DNA of 28,591 nucleotides from JBAPRR01 sp049281195 (lineage in GTDB: Bacteria; Actinomycetota; Acidimicrobiia; Acidimicrobiales; CAVXTF01). Numbering within the stretch: position 1 is the stretch's first letter; every line of letters begins with the position of its first letter. The stretch lies in assembly GCA_049281195.1 (NCBI GenBank), contig JBAPRR010000281.1, forward strand, positions 1 through 28,591, read 5' to 3'. Under the pieces are notes generated by a model. It was not told where the DNA came from, made no database searches, and worked only from the letters and a program-made list of their open reading frames with translations. Both the position numbers and the translations under genes were made by a program. Positions 1 to 7,490 of the stretch are shown here, one piece after another.

Positions 1-39
1 CGCTTTTGTTTGATTTGAAGCTCCGTACGTCCGAACGAT

Positions 40-933
40 TCACTTTCTCCCTGTTTCCTCTGTGATTCTTCCTGTTTCATCGATACCGGTCTCACGATTC
101 CGCCTGACACGTTCTTCGCATATACGACTGACGATTCGGATGGTCAACAGGAGAGAGCTGACGAGTAGATGCTCGTCCACGGTTCGCACCGACAACTCGC
201 CCGTTCGCGTGCTGAAGGTTGCGACCCGTGATGGCGCTGCTCCGGACCTGAGGGTCTCGAGCAGGGCATAGAAGTCGAGATGAGGTCCAATACTCGTAGG
301 GCCGTCGCTGCTGTCGATGTCTACGAGGCACACGGTGGCGTTTCGTGAAGCCTGGGGACCGATTGCCAGATCGACGACTCCGGCGAGCACGATCCGTCCC
401 CCGCATAGCGGGACGGTCAGCCGCTCGCGGGTGCGCGGCAGCCACGAAGGATTGAGCGGAGGCCAGCTTGCTGCGATGCATGAAGCGTGTCTCGACACCC
501 GCTCTTCCAATTCCGCGCGCACCGGGGCCTCCATCCGCTTGATCGTTTCGAGGATGCCCGCCTGGTCCCCTCCGGTGGCCAGTGCCGCCATGGCGTCACT
601 CATAGGATTTTCGAAGCAGCCCACGCTCACCCACTGGCGGAACAGGCGGCCGACCAGGTGGGCGGAGGCCCGTTCCAGCACGTCGTCGGGATTTCTGAGC
701 GACCGGTCGGTGACCTCCCCATTCGCCCATTCGCGAAGAGCGCGTTTTCCCACGCGGATAGGCGGGCCCGCCTCCCGCAACCGTGAGGCAGGGTCAGCGA
801 GCGAGTCTTCGAGCCAGTCCCGTAGGCCGCCTGCAAGCTCCGGGTCCACTGTCGGTCTCGAAACACCCACACCACGTAGCTTTTCCACCAGCGAAGAAGC
901 TTCCGAGGACTGTTCAGGTGTCGCGGGGTTCAT
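40..933 (-). CDS. Degenerate PD-(D/E)XK (RecB-like) nuclease-fold protein, hypothetical
   Basis: About 297 residues from the ATG at 933. The reading frame stays open further upstream, but that extension would overlap the small plus-strand gene at 1043 and reads as low-complexity sequence, so I chose the internal start (weak GAAGAG upstream). The C-terminal half resembles the RecB-type nuclease core: a basic strand ending in GVVDLAIG, then CLVDIDSS, then HLDFYALLETL, then a TGEL turn. In active members the second block carries Asp/Glu-x-Lys; here it reads D-I-D, so the catalytic lysine appears to be replaced by Asp. The C-terminal cysteine cluster of related Fe-S nucleases is also absent. It is therefore probably a non-catalytic nucleic-acid-binding or scaffold protein. 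The last residues form a charged ETG-rich tail. The fold assignment is by pattern recognition only. It is divergent from the membrane protein/lipase pair, so any functional link to them is uncertain. Confidence 0.55.
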   Translation of the reverse strand: MNPATPEQSSEASSLVEKLRGVGVSRPTVDPELAGGLRDWLEDSLADPASRLREAGPPIRVGKRALREWANGEVTDRSLRNPDDVLERASAHLVGRLFRQWVSVGCFENPMSDAMAALATGGDQAGILETIKRMEAPVRAELEERVSRHASCIAASWPPLNPSWLPRTRERLTVPLCGGRIVLAGVVDLAIGPQASRNATVCLVDIDSSDGPTSIGPHLDFYALLETLRSGAAPSRVATFSTRTGELSVRTVDEHLLVSSLLLTIRIVSRICEERVRRNRETGIDETGRITEETGRK

Positions 934-1042
934 CTCTTCAGCATGGCTTTTGGGTGTGTCAGACGGCCGGTAACCTTCGAGGTCGTGGGAGGGATCTGCG
1001 GGCGTAAGACCCAGGCCCCGAGCGCACGGGCGGGGTGATGGT

Positions 1043-1195
1043 TTGACTTTCGATGTCGTCTTCGGCGTATTCGTCGCACTGATGGTTCTGGTCTGCGTGT
1101 TGATATCCCGGTCCGCCATCATCCGTAACCGCAGAGCGCGAGAAGCCATGGGACAGTCCCGACGCGACCAGCCGGACTCGGACGTGGGCCCGTGA
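1043..1195 (+). CDS. Small single-pass membrane protein (50 aa)
   Basis: A short frame starting with TTG reads MTFDVVFGVFVALMVLV and continues hydrophobically to about residue 21. A basic stretch (SRSAIIRNRRAR) and a polar acidic tail ending DSDVGP follow. This is a classic one-helix topology with an N-out/C-in basic anchor. A GGGGTG stretch lies 5 nt before the TTG. The TGA stop overlaps the GTG start of the patatin gene by 4 nt (GTGA at 1192-1195), the same coupling geometry used elsewhere in this window, which argues that the frame is translated. An ATG at 1082 would cut away half the helix, so TTG is preferred. Function is unknown. The coupling suggests a membrane partner or anchor for the lipase. 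No family can be named with confidence. Confidence 0.55.
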   Translation: MTFDVVFGVFVALMVLVCVLISRSAIIRNRRAREAMGQSRRDQPDSDVGP

Positions 1196-2229
1196 CCGCG
1201 GACGCCCTACCGGGCGGTGTATTCGGAAAGCCCGCGCCGCTGCCGAGCCGCTTCCGGCGTCTTTTGACGCGGACCCGGCCTGCCGAGGACCACATCCGCA
1301 CCGCCTTCGTGCTTGCAGGCGGTGGATCGCGAGGAGCGGCACAGATCGGGATGCTTGATGCTCTCGTTGAACGCGGGATCCGACCCGACGCCGTCTATGG
1401 AACGAGCGTCGGTGCAGTGAACGCCTCCGGTTTTGTGGTGGATCCGACCTCCCGTGGGATCGAACGGATGGCGTCTGTCTGGCGGAGCCTGTCGAGCGAC
1501 GATGTCTTTCCACATGGTCGCGTTCCTGCGCCGTGGCGTTTCCTCCAGCAAAGGGAGTCGGTGCATCCGAACGACGGGCTGCGCCGGATCATCGAGATCG
1601 GAGCGGGGATCGACCGGTTCGAAGACGCAGTCATCCCGCTTCAGGTGGTGGCGACCTCCCTGACGGACGGGAAGGCCCGGTGGTTTTCGAGGGGACCTGC
1701 CACCGAGCCCGTTCTCGCCTCCGCCGCGCTTCCATCGCTGCTTCCACCGGTTCGCATTGACGGCGAGGTCTTCATCGATGGCGGCGTCGTCGACAACGTT
1801 CCGATCAGCCGTGCCATCGAGCAGGGATGCAGCCGCATCTTCGTACTTCTGTGCGGACCCCTCCACTACATGCCGGCACCCCCACGTCGCCCGATAGAAG
1901 CAGTGCTCACCGCTTTTTTCATCGCAATACACACGCGGTTCGCACGAGAGCGCGAGAACCTCCCAGCTGGCGTGGAGCTCATCGTTTTCTGTGTCGGATC
2001 AGAGGCACTGGCCAGATACGACGATTTTTCGAACACCGATGCCTTGATCACTGCCGGAAGGCAGAACGCCGCCGCAGTCCTGGACTTCTGGGAGAGGGGT
2101 GGGAGCGGGGAGATCGGAGTGGGTGCCCTTAGAGGCGCATCCGCCGAGCCCGCCCCGGTGTCGGTCGACTTGCCGGTCGTTGCCGAGGGGGGACCGGAGA
2201 GAGCCAAGGTCCCAGCTCCTCCCGCCTAG
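1192..2229 (+). CDS. Patatin-like phospholipase / serine acylhydrolase
   Basis: 345 residues from a GTG that overlaps the stop of the preceding small gene. The patatin fold is clear. The oxyanion glycine loop GGGSRG lies at residues 43-48, the nucleophile elbow GTSVG at 70-74 (catalytic Ser72), and the dyad aspartate in DGG at 196-198. Members hydrolyse acyl esters of phospholipids or neutral lipids with a Ser-Asp dyad. No signal peptide is visible, so it is probably cytoplasmic or associated with the inner membrane face, consistent with its coupling to a one-helix membrane protein. The C-terminal 60 residues are Pro/Ala-rich and probably disordered. The natural substrate cannot be read from the sequence. 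Confidence 0.9.
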   Translation: MTADALPGGVFGKPAPLPSRFRRLLTRTRPAEDHIRTAFVLAGGGSRGAAQIGMLDALVERGIRPDAVYGTSVGAVNASGFVVDPTSRGIERMASVWRSLSSDDVFPHGRVPAPWRFLQQRESVHPNDGLRRIIEIGAGIDRFEDAVIPLQVVATSLTDGKARWFSRGPATEPVLASAALPSLLPPVRIDGEVFIDGGVVDNVPISRAIEQGCSRIFVLLCGPLHYMPAPPRRPIEAVLTAFFIAIHTRFARERENLPAGVELIVFCVGSEALARYDDFSNTDALITAGRQNAAAVLDFWERGGSGEIGVGALRGASAEPAPVSVDLPVVAEGGPERAKVPAPPA

Positions 2230-2230
2230 G

Positions 2231-2251
2231 AATCCTTGATCGACCAGGATT
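2231..2251 (+). terminator. Weak hairpin after the patatin gene
   Basis: AATCCT (2231-2236) and AGGATT (2246-2251) can pair around a 9-nt loop two bases after the patatin stop. An AT-rich stretch follows, but there is no clean T-run. It may be a weak terminator separating the lipase from the phosphate operon. Confidence 0.3.
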
Positions 2252-2280
2252 GGCAATTCCAAAATTTAGGCAAGAAGTCA

Positions 2281-2313
2281 CTGTCAGTTCGCTTTTAGTT
2301 AACCTTCGGAAAC
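2281..2313 (+). promoter_or_regulatory. Candidate PHO box upstream of pstB
   Basis: Direct repeats with an 11-nt period are visible: CTGTCAGTTCG, CTTTTAGTTAA, CCTTCGGAAAC. Viewed in the actinobacterial register, GTTCGC and GTTAAC start 11 nt apart. PhoB/PhoP/RegX3 regulators bind tandem 11-nt half-sites of the CTGTCA or GTTCACC kind. The site lies about 120 nt before the chosen pstB start and upstream of a phosphate transporter whose operon ends in such a regulator, so autoregulation is plausible. The match is imperfect and no promoter element was assigned. Confidence 0.45.
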
Positions 2314-2432
2314 TACGTTTTTGTGAAGTGAAGCCAGGTCCCTTCACGCGTCACGCCGACGTCGATCAGGCCGTCGGTGGCGGCGTCCAAACACAGACAA
2401 CGACATCAGTAGAGCCGCGCCCAGAAGCAAGC

Positions 2433-3200
2433 GTGAAAACGATGCCGGTCACAACCTTGAGTGTGAATGACGTTTCGCTCGGGTTCAGCAAAAAGACTGT
2501 GCTCAACGGGGTCAGCGTGGAGTTCTACCACGGAGCCATCTCCGCTCTGATCGGTCCAACGGGGTGCGGCAAGTCAACCTTGCTCAGAACGCTCAATCGC
2601 CTCAACGACAACGTCCGGGGTTTCTGGCAGAAGGGCTCCGTCGAGCTCGAAGGAATCGACGTCTACAACAGCTCCATGGATCCGCTCCTGCTGAGGCGCA
2701 GAGTTGGGATGGTCTTCCAGCGACCAAATCCCTTTCCCATGTCCATTCGCGACAACGTCGTTGCGGGTGTCAAAGCCCACCGGCTCGCCCCACGCTCAGA
2801 GATGGATGCCATCGCTGAAAGGCTGCTCAAGCAGGTCGGTTTATGGTCCGCGATCTCTGATCGGCTCAACGACTCGCCCTTTCGGTTGTCGGGCGGCCAG
2901 CAGCAGCTGCTCTGTCTTGCACGGGCGCTGGCGGTAGAGCCAAACGTCCTTCTTCTTGACGAGCCGACATCCTCCCTCGACCCAGTCTCGACAGAGATGG
3001 TCGAGGAGCTGTTGCGCAAGATCGCGCCGGATCTGACGATTGTCATCGTGACCCACAACTTGGCGCAGGCACGACGGATCGCCAACAAGACTGCATTCCT
3101 CTACAACGGAAAGCTGGTCGAGTGGGGCGACACGGACCGGCTATTCGACGCTCCCAACGAGCCAGAGACCGCCAGCTACGTAAGCGGAAAGATCGGCTGA
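2433..3200 (+). CDS. pstB: Phosphate ABC transporter ATP-binding protein PstB
   Basis: ATPase of the high-affinity phosphate importer. Walker A is GPTGCGKST, the Q-loop is FQRPNPFPMSIRDNV (the PNPFP stretch is typical of PstB), the ABC signature is LSGGQQQ, Walker B is LLLDEP and the switch histidine is in VTHN. The chosen GTG at 2433 gives 255 residues, the usual PstB length; ATG at 2442 is nearly as good. The frame continues to an ATG at 2250, but that 61-residue extension has no PstB similarity and would cover the PHO-box-like repeat. pstB is the first gene of the set here, whereas the common order is pstSCAB. An intrinsic terminator follows its stop. Confidence 0.93.
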   Translation: MKTMPVTTLSVNDVSLGFSKKTVLNGVSVEFYHGAISALIGPTGCGKSTLLRTLNRLNDNVRGFWQKGSVELEGIDVYNSSMDPLLLRRRVGMVFQRPNPFPMSIRDNVVAGVKAHRLAPRSEMDAIAERLLKQVGLWSAISDRLNDSPFRLSGGQQQLLCLARALAVEPNVLLLDEPTSSLDPVSTEMVEELLRKIAPDLTIVIVTHNLAQARRIANKTAFLYNGKLVEWGDTDRLFDAPNEPETASYVSGKIG

Positions 3201-3202
3201 AA

Positions 3203-3222
3203 GCGGAGTAATCCGCCTTTTT
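3203..3222 (+). terminator. Intrinsic terminator/attenuator between pstB and pstS
   Basis: GCGGA (3203-3207), loop GTAA, then TCCGC (3212-3216), one C and five Ts (3218-3222). The stem is short, but it has a GNRA-type loop and a T-run, and it sits three bases after the pstB stop. It could lower or separate pstB transcription relative to pstS. Confidence 0.6.
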
Positions 3223-3257
3223 CTCTAGAAAGCCCGAGCTCCGAAAGGAGAAAAGAA

Positions 3258-4466
3258 ATGACAACGGAAGGTAAGAACGCGCTCGCGCGGTGCGAAGTGG
3301 GTTCAGGCATGCGCCCGTCCTGGAAGCGAATCACTGCATTTGTATCGATTCTCGGTGCAGTCGTACTTACATTTGCGGCTTGCAGCAGCAACTCATCTGG
3401 CTCGACCACGACCACTTCGGGCACAACTGCGACGACGGCTGCAACGGCCTCGCTTTCGAGCCTCGAAGCTAAAGCACCGACCACGGCGGTCTCCCTTCAA
3501 GAGACCGGATCGAGCCTTCTGTACCCGCTATTCAACCTGTGGGTGACCGGAGCCAAGACGAAGTTTCCAAACTTGTCGATCACGACAGCCTCCACCGGAT
3601 CTGGCACCGGGGTCTCTGCTGCGGCGACCGGAACGGTCCAGATAGGCGCTTCGGATGCGTACCTCGCGCCTAGTGAAGTGACCCAGTACCCGGGCTTGAT
3701 GAACATTCCGTTGGCGATCTCGTCACAGTTCATCGCCTACAACGTTCCAGGAGTCTCTGGTCACCTGAAGCTCTCCGGGCAGGTGATCTCGGCCATCTAC
3801 CAGGGTCAGATAACCAACTGGGACGACCCGAAGATAAAGGCCCTCAATCCCGGTGTGAGCCTGTCCAGCCTGCCGATCGTGACGGTTCACCGTTCCGACA
3901 GCTCGGGCGACACCTTCCTGTTCACCTCGTTCCTCTCCGCTGCGGACCCGAGCGGGTGGGGTGCCAAGTACAGCTACAGCACCTCGGTCCAGTTCCCGAA
4001 CGTGCCGGGCGCAGAAGGTGCAGAGAAGAACTCGGGAATGCTTTCGACCTGTCAGGCCACCAAGGGGTGCATCGCCTATATCGGCATCAGCTACCTACAG
4101 AAGGCAATTTCCGCCGGCCTCGGGGAGGCGGAGCTGGAGAACAAGTCGGGCAACTTCGAGCTACCGACGGCTTCGACAATCTCTGCCGAGGCCTCCGGTT
4201 ACGCCAGCCAGACTCCGGCCTCGGGGACGATCTCGATGATCTACGGACCAGCTGCTGATGGATACCCGATCGTCAACTACGAGTACGCGATCGTCCTGCA
4301 GAAGCAGTCGAGTCCGCAGGACGCGGCCGCCGTCCAGTCCTTTCTGGCGTGGGCGATGGACTCCGGTGGTGGCAGCGCATCGACGTACCTGAATCAGGTC
4401 AACTTCGTACCGCTGCCTTCTCAGGTGATCACGATTTCCGTCAACCTTCTGAGCAAGATCTCGTGA
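3258..4466 (+). CDS. pstS: Phosphate-binding lipoprotein PstS
   Basis: Extracytoplasmic phosphate receptor of the Pst importer, 402 residues. The start is set by a strong Shine-Dalgarno AAAGGAG (3244-3250) seven bases before ATG. A basic n-region is followed by a hydrophobic stretch and the lipobox TFAAC, giving lipidated Cys42. A Ser/Thr-rich linker follows. PstS signatures: an ETGSSLLYPLF opening, STGSGTG around residues 110-116, IGASDAYL, the FIAYNVPGV and ITNWDDPKI blocks, and HRSDSSGDTFLFTSFL, which provides phosphate-binding Arg, Ser and Thr residues. The 41-residue leader is long; an in-frame ATG at 3309 would give a standard 24-residue one, but lacks a comparable ribosome site. Its stop overlaps the start of pstC. 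Confidence 0.95.
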   Translation: MTTEGKNALARCEVGSGMRPSWKRITAFVSILGAVVLTFAACSSNSSGSTTTTSGTTATTAATASLSSLEAKAPTTAVSLQETGSSLLYPLFNLWVTGAKTKFPNLSITTASTGSGTGVSAAATGTVQIGASDAYLAPSEVTQYPGLMNIPLAISSQFIAYNVPGVSGHLKLSGQVISAIYQGQITNWDDPKIKALNPGVSLSSLPIVTVHRSDSSGDTFLFTSFLSAADPSGWGAKYSYSTSVQFPNVPGAEGAEKNSGMLSTCQATKGCIAYIGISYLQKAISAGLGEAELENKSGNFELPTASTISAEASGYASQTPASGTISMIYGPAADGYPIVNYEYAIVLQKQSSPQDAAAVQSFLAWAMDSGGGSASTYLNQVNFVPLPSQVITISVNLLSKIS

Positions 4467-5551
4467 ATTTCAGGAGCCGCGCCGCAGCCCCTGCGGGGGC
4501 GACGGCTGGCGGCTCGGTCCCCGTGGACCCCTCTGCTGTGGTGTCCGGTCATCGCAGCAGCGCGTGGTCCGAGCTGTTGGTGAAGCAGGCGCTACGCGCC
4601 CTTGCATTCGCGCCGCTCGTGGCGCTTTCTTTGATCGTTCTGGTTCTTGTCCTGAAGGCGATGCCTGCGATCAGGTACAACGGCATCGGCTTCTTCGGGC
4701 GAGACACATGGAAGGTCGGCAGCCTCTACGCGAACCCGGTGACCACTGGTGGTGTCGATCACCCGGTCGGTGCGAGCTACGGCGCCCTCCCTTTGATCGT
4801 GGGAACACTCGAATCTTCGGCGATCGCCCTTGTGCTTGCCATCCCGATCGGCGTCGGCACCGCGATGATCGTCGTACAAAAGCTCCCGGCCGCACTTTCC
4901 AGTGCGGTCGGCTTCTTTCTCGAGGTTCTCGCGGGTGTCCCGAGCGTCGTCTACGGACTATGGGGTTACTTGACTCTCGGTCCGTTTCTTGCCAAGCACT
5001 TGTCCGGTGTCGCCAATGACATCCCGAACGTGCCGGTGCTGCGCTTCTTCAAAGGACCAACCCAGTTAGAAGGACTCCTGCCGACGGGGATTGTTCTTGC
5101 GATCATGGTGCTGCCGATCATCGCGGCGACGACGCGCGACCTCATCCGTCAGGTTCCGCGAGCGACACTCGAGGGTGCCCAAGCCCTCGGGATGACCGAC
5201 GCCGAGACGACGAGAACGGTCACATTCCCGTGGATCCGTTCCGGCGTGATCGGGGCGTCAATGCTCGGGCTCGGTCGAGCATTAGGTGAGACCATTGCCG
5301 TGGCGATGATCAGTGGAGTGGTGCTCGGTACCGTTCCCCACACCATCTTTTCGACGTTCAGCACCATCGCAGCGGTGATCGTGTCCCAGCTTGATGGAGC
5401 TCTGACCGACGGCACGGGATTGGCGGTGGCGACACTCGCCGAGATCGCTCTCGTCCTGATGGTCATCACGCTCATCACCAACATCGGGGCGAGGCTTCTC
5501 GTCAACCGTGCCGCGCACGGAGCGGCACTGCCGGTAGGAAGAGGGATCTGA
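4463..5551 (+). CDS. pstC: Phosphate ABC transporter permease PstC
   Basis: Integral membrane subunit of the phosphate importer, 362 residues from the GTG at 4463, which overlaps the pstS stop as GTGA (translational coupling). The frame is open further upstream inside pstS, but that part is a shadow. Six hydrophobic segments can be seen, the first around residues 47-65 and the last near the C-terminus. The permease EAA loop that contacts PstB is EGAQALGMTDAETTRTVTFPW. GRALGETIAVAMISG is the PstC/PstA-typical helix after the loop. The N-terminal 35 residues are Ala/Gly-rich and variable. It is followed by pstA after 6 bases. Confidence 0.93.
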   Translation: MNFRSRAAAPAGATAGGSVPVDPSAVVSGHRSSAWSELLVKQALRALAFAPLVALSLIVLVLVLKAMPAIRYNGIGFFGRDTWKVGSLYANPVTTGGVDHPVGASYGALPLIVGTLESSAIALVLAIPIGVGTAMIVVQKLPAALSSAVGFFLEVLAGVPSVVYGLWGYLTLGPFLAKHLSGVANDIPNVPVLRFFKGPTQLEGLLPTGIVLAIMVLPIIAATTRDLIRQVPRATLEGAQALGMTDAETTRTVTFPWIRSGVIGASMLGLGRALGETIAVAMISGVVLGTVPHTIFSTFSTIAAVIVSQLDGALTDGTGLAVATLAEIALVLMVITLITNIGARLLVNRAAHGAALPVGRGI

Positions 5552-5557
5552 GTCGCC

Positions 5558-6484
5558 GTGTCACAGCGCCTCACCGCAGAACAGATCGAGCGCCTGAATG
5601 GGCAGTCTGCCTCTGTTCATCTCGGGCGGAGAAAGATGACCAATCGCATCGCGTGGGGACTTGCCGCGATCGCTCTGATCCTCGTCCTTATACCTGTGAT
5701 CTGGATCATGTGGGGCGTTATAGGCAGAGCAGTTCCTCACTGGCAGTGGAACGCGTTCACCACCAACACACAGGGAATCGGCGGTGGGATGAAGAACGCG
5801 ATCGTCGGGAGCCTTGAGATTGCGATAGGAGTCGCCATCCTCGCAGGCGTCGTCGGGATCGCTGGAGGCATATACCTTGCCGAATACGCGACCGGATCTC
5901 GCGCGACCATTCTACGTGGAGCCTCGGAGGTCCTTTCCGGAGTGCCGTCCATCGTGTTGGGCTACGTCGGCTACGTGAGCCTGGTCGTAGAGTTCCACTG
6001 GGGCTATTCCTTCGGGGCTGCGCTCATAGTTCTTTCTGTACTCGCCGTCCCGTACATAACGAAGACGACGGAAGTATCGATCCGCAACGTTCCTACCAAC
6101 TATCGCGAAGGTGCGGAGGCCCTCGGTTTCCGCAGTGGCTATGCGTTGCGAAAGGTCGTACTTCGTCCAGCACTGCCGGGCATCGCCACAGGAATCGTTC
6201 TCGCCATAGCCATCTCGATGGGAGAGACGGCGCCTCTTTTGTATACGGCTGGATGGAACACGGTGGTTCCGGGTGCGCCATGGCATTTCACTCATAATCC
6301 GGTCGGATACCTCACCTACCTGGTGTGGACGTTCTTTGACGAGCCATACAACTCCGCTCACCAACTCGCCGCGGAAGCAGCAGTGACGCTCGTCGCATTC
6401 GTCGTGATCCTCATCGTCGTCGCGAGGCTCATCGTGGTATTCACGCAGCGTTACTCGCCAGACAGCAAAGGTGGCCAGGGCTGA
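5558..6484 (+). CDS. pstA: Phosphate ABC transporter permease PstA
   Basis: Second permease subunit of the phosphate importer, 308 residues from a GTG. Hydrophobic segments begin at about residues 30-52 (the WGLAAIALILVLIPVIWIMW region), then around 85-110 and 130-165, with the last near 285-300. The EAA coupling loop reads REGAEALGFRSGYALRKVV, followed by GIATGIVLAIAISMGETAPLL, the PstA-typical helix. A later in-frame ATG at 5636 is possible but less likely given the length of family members. The gene sits between pstC and the response regulator with gaps of 6 and 5 bases, so all three are probably on one transcript. Confidence 0.93.
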   Translation: MSQRLTAEQIERLNGQSASVHLGRRKMTNRIAWGLAAIALILVLIPVIWIMWGVIGRAVPHWQWNAFTTNTQGIGGGMKNAIVGSLEIAIGVAILAGVVGIAGGIYLAEYATGSRATILRGASEVLSGVPSIVLGYVGYVSLVVEFHWGYSFGAALIVLSVLAVPYITKTTEVSIRNVPTNYREGAEALGFRSGYALRKVVLRPALPGIATGIVLAIAISMGETAPLLYTAGWNTVVPGAPWHFTHNPVGYLTYLVWTFFDEPYNSAHQLAAEAAVTLVAFVVILIVVARLIVVFTQRYSPDSKGGQG

Positions 6485-6489
6485 CCGGC

Positions 6490-7260
6490 GTGATCGACGA
6501 GTCGGTGCCTGGGGCGGATCAGGCAGTCAGGGTCCTCCTCGTCGAGGACGAAGAGTCATATCGCGAGGCACTCGAGGTTGCGCTCAGAAACGAGGGCTAC
6601 GAGGTCGAGCTGGCAGAGGACGGTCCTGAGGGGCTCCGCAGATTCAGTCAGCGTGCACCGGACATCGTGCTGCTCGACCTTCTTCTTCCCGGCATGTCGG
6701 GCATCGAGGTCTGCAGGCGGATGCGATCGATGGCGCAGGTCCCGGTGATCATGGTCACAGCACTCGGTTCAGAGGTGGACGTCGTGCTCGGCCTCGAGCT
6801 CGGTGCGTCCGACTACGTGACGAAGCCGTTTCGCTTCAGGGAATTGGTGGCGCGGATGCAGGCCGTCCTTCGACGCCATCCGGCGAACAGGAAGGTCCTC
6901 ACTCCTGCGGCCCCTCCGGTGGCCGCTGTCAGGCGCGAAGCGATCGAGGCCGGTCCGGTACGCGTCGACCTGGCTCAACGGTACGTATCGGTCAACGGCC
7001 GCGCTGTCTACCTGTCACGTCTCGAGTTCGATCTGCTCGCGGTGCTACTTTCCCCGCCCGGTCAGGTCAGGACACGTGAGGAGCTCATCGATCAGCTGTG
7101 GGCCGGCCGCGAGCTCACCGACACGCGGACCCTCGACACTCATGTGCGCAGGCTCAGGGTGAAGCTCGAAGAAGAGCCGGCTCGTCCCCACTTCCTACTC
7201 ACGGTCAGAGGTGTGGGTTTCCGTTTCGATCCCGACGGGAAGCCCGTATTCAAAGGCTGA
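6490..7260 (+). CDS. OmpR/PhoB-family response regulator closing the pst operon (RegX3/PhoB-like)
   Basis: 256 residues from the GTG five bases after pstA. The receiver domain spans residues 14-127: acidic pair Asp20/Glu21, phosphoacceptor Asp63 in LLDLLLPG, Thr90 and Lys112 in VTKPF. The C-terminal winged-helix DNA-binding domain (about 155-250) has the OmpR-type pattern YLSRLEFDLLAVLL, the TDTRTLDTHVRRLRVKLEEE recognition region and the TVRGVGFRF wing. A Pro/Ala linker separates the domains. Being the last gene of a pst operon suggests a phosphate-starvation regulator that binds the repeat upstream of pstB. No sensor kinase or phoU is adjacent, so its kinase must be elsewhere. Confidence 0.88.
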   Translation: MIDESVPGADQAVRVLLVEDEESYREALEVALRNEGYEVELAEDGPEGLRRFSQRAPDIVLLDLLLPGMSGIEVCRRMRSMAQVPVIMVTALGSEVDVVLGLELGASDYVTKPFRFRELVARMQAVLRRHPANRKVLTPAAPPVAAVRREAIEAGPVRVDLAQRYVSVNGRAVYLSRLEFDLLAVLLSPPGQVRTREELIDQLWAGRELTDTRTLDTHVRRLRVKLEEEPARPHFLLTVRGVGFRFDPDGKPVFKG

Positions 7261-7264
7261 AGAA

Positions 7265-7308
7265 GTTCATGTGGCCGTGCAGTGGCGGTTACTTGTCGTT
7301 CATGTCCG
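7265..7308 (+). promoter_or_regulatory. 11-nt-period repeat resembling a PHO box
   Basis: GTTCATGT occurs at 7265 and again at 7298, exactly 33 nt (three 11-nt steps) apart. The intermediate units begin near 7276 (CGTGCAGTGGC) and 7287 (GGTTACTTGTC). Units 1 and 4 fit the actinobacterial GTTCAYY half-site well; the middle two fit poorly. The array starts five bases after the regulator stop. It lies about 180 nt before the sulfatase-like gene, which is far for direct activation. Confidence 0.3.
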
Positions 7309-7350
7309 GCCCTTAAGGTTCCTCCGGTCGCCTTCGGCCGATGTCGAGTG

Positions 7351-7448
7351 GTGGGCGGCGGCCGGGAAGGGCACGAGGTGTGCGCCGCCCCACGCCTCCC
7401 CCTTCGGGGGTGAGCGCCCTCTTCCCGTGCCCGGTCGCCGCCGACCAC
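7351..7448. repeat. Large imperfect inverted repeat with nested UUCG hairpin
   Basis: The outer arms GTGGGCGGCGGCCGGG (7351-7366) and CCCGGTCGCCGCCGACCAC (7430-7448) are reverse complements apart from one substitution and a 3-nt bulge. Inside, GGGCACG (7369-7375) can alternatively pair with CGTGCCC (7426-7432), and CCCC-TTCG-GGGG forms a tight tetraloop hairpin at 7399-7410. There is no T-run. It most likely ends the pst operon transcript as a structured 3' end, or is a small repeat element. The two nested pairings are mutually exclusive by 3 nt. Confidence 0.5.
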
Positions 7449-7490
7449 CCGGTCTGAGCCGATGACCGATGGTCGGCTACCTTTCGTCCG

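Noticed and set aside
2250..2432. N-terminal extension of PstB
   Set aside because: The sequence does not resemble PstB and overlaps the PHO-box-like repeat.
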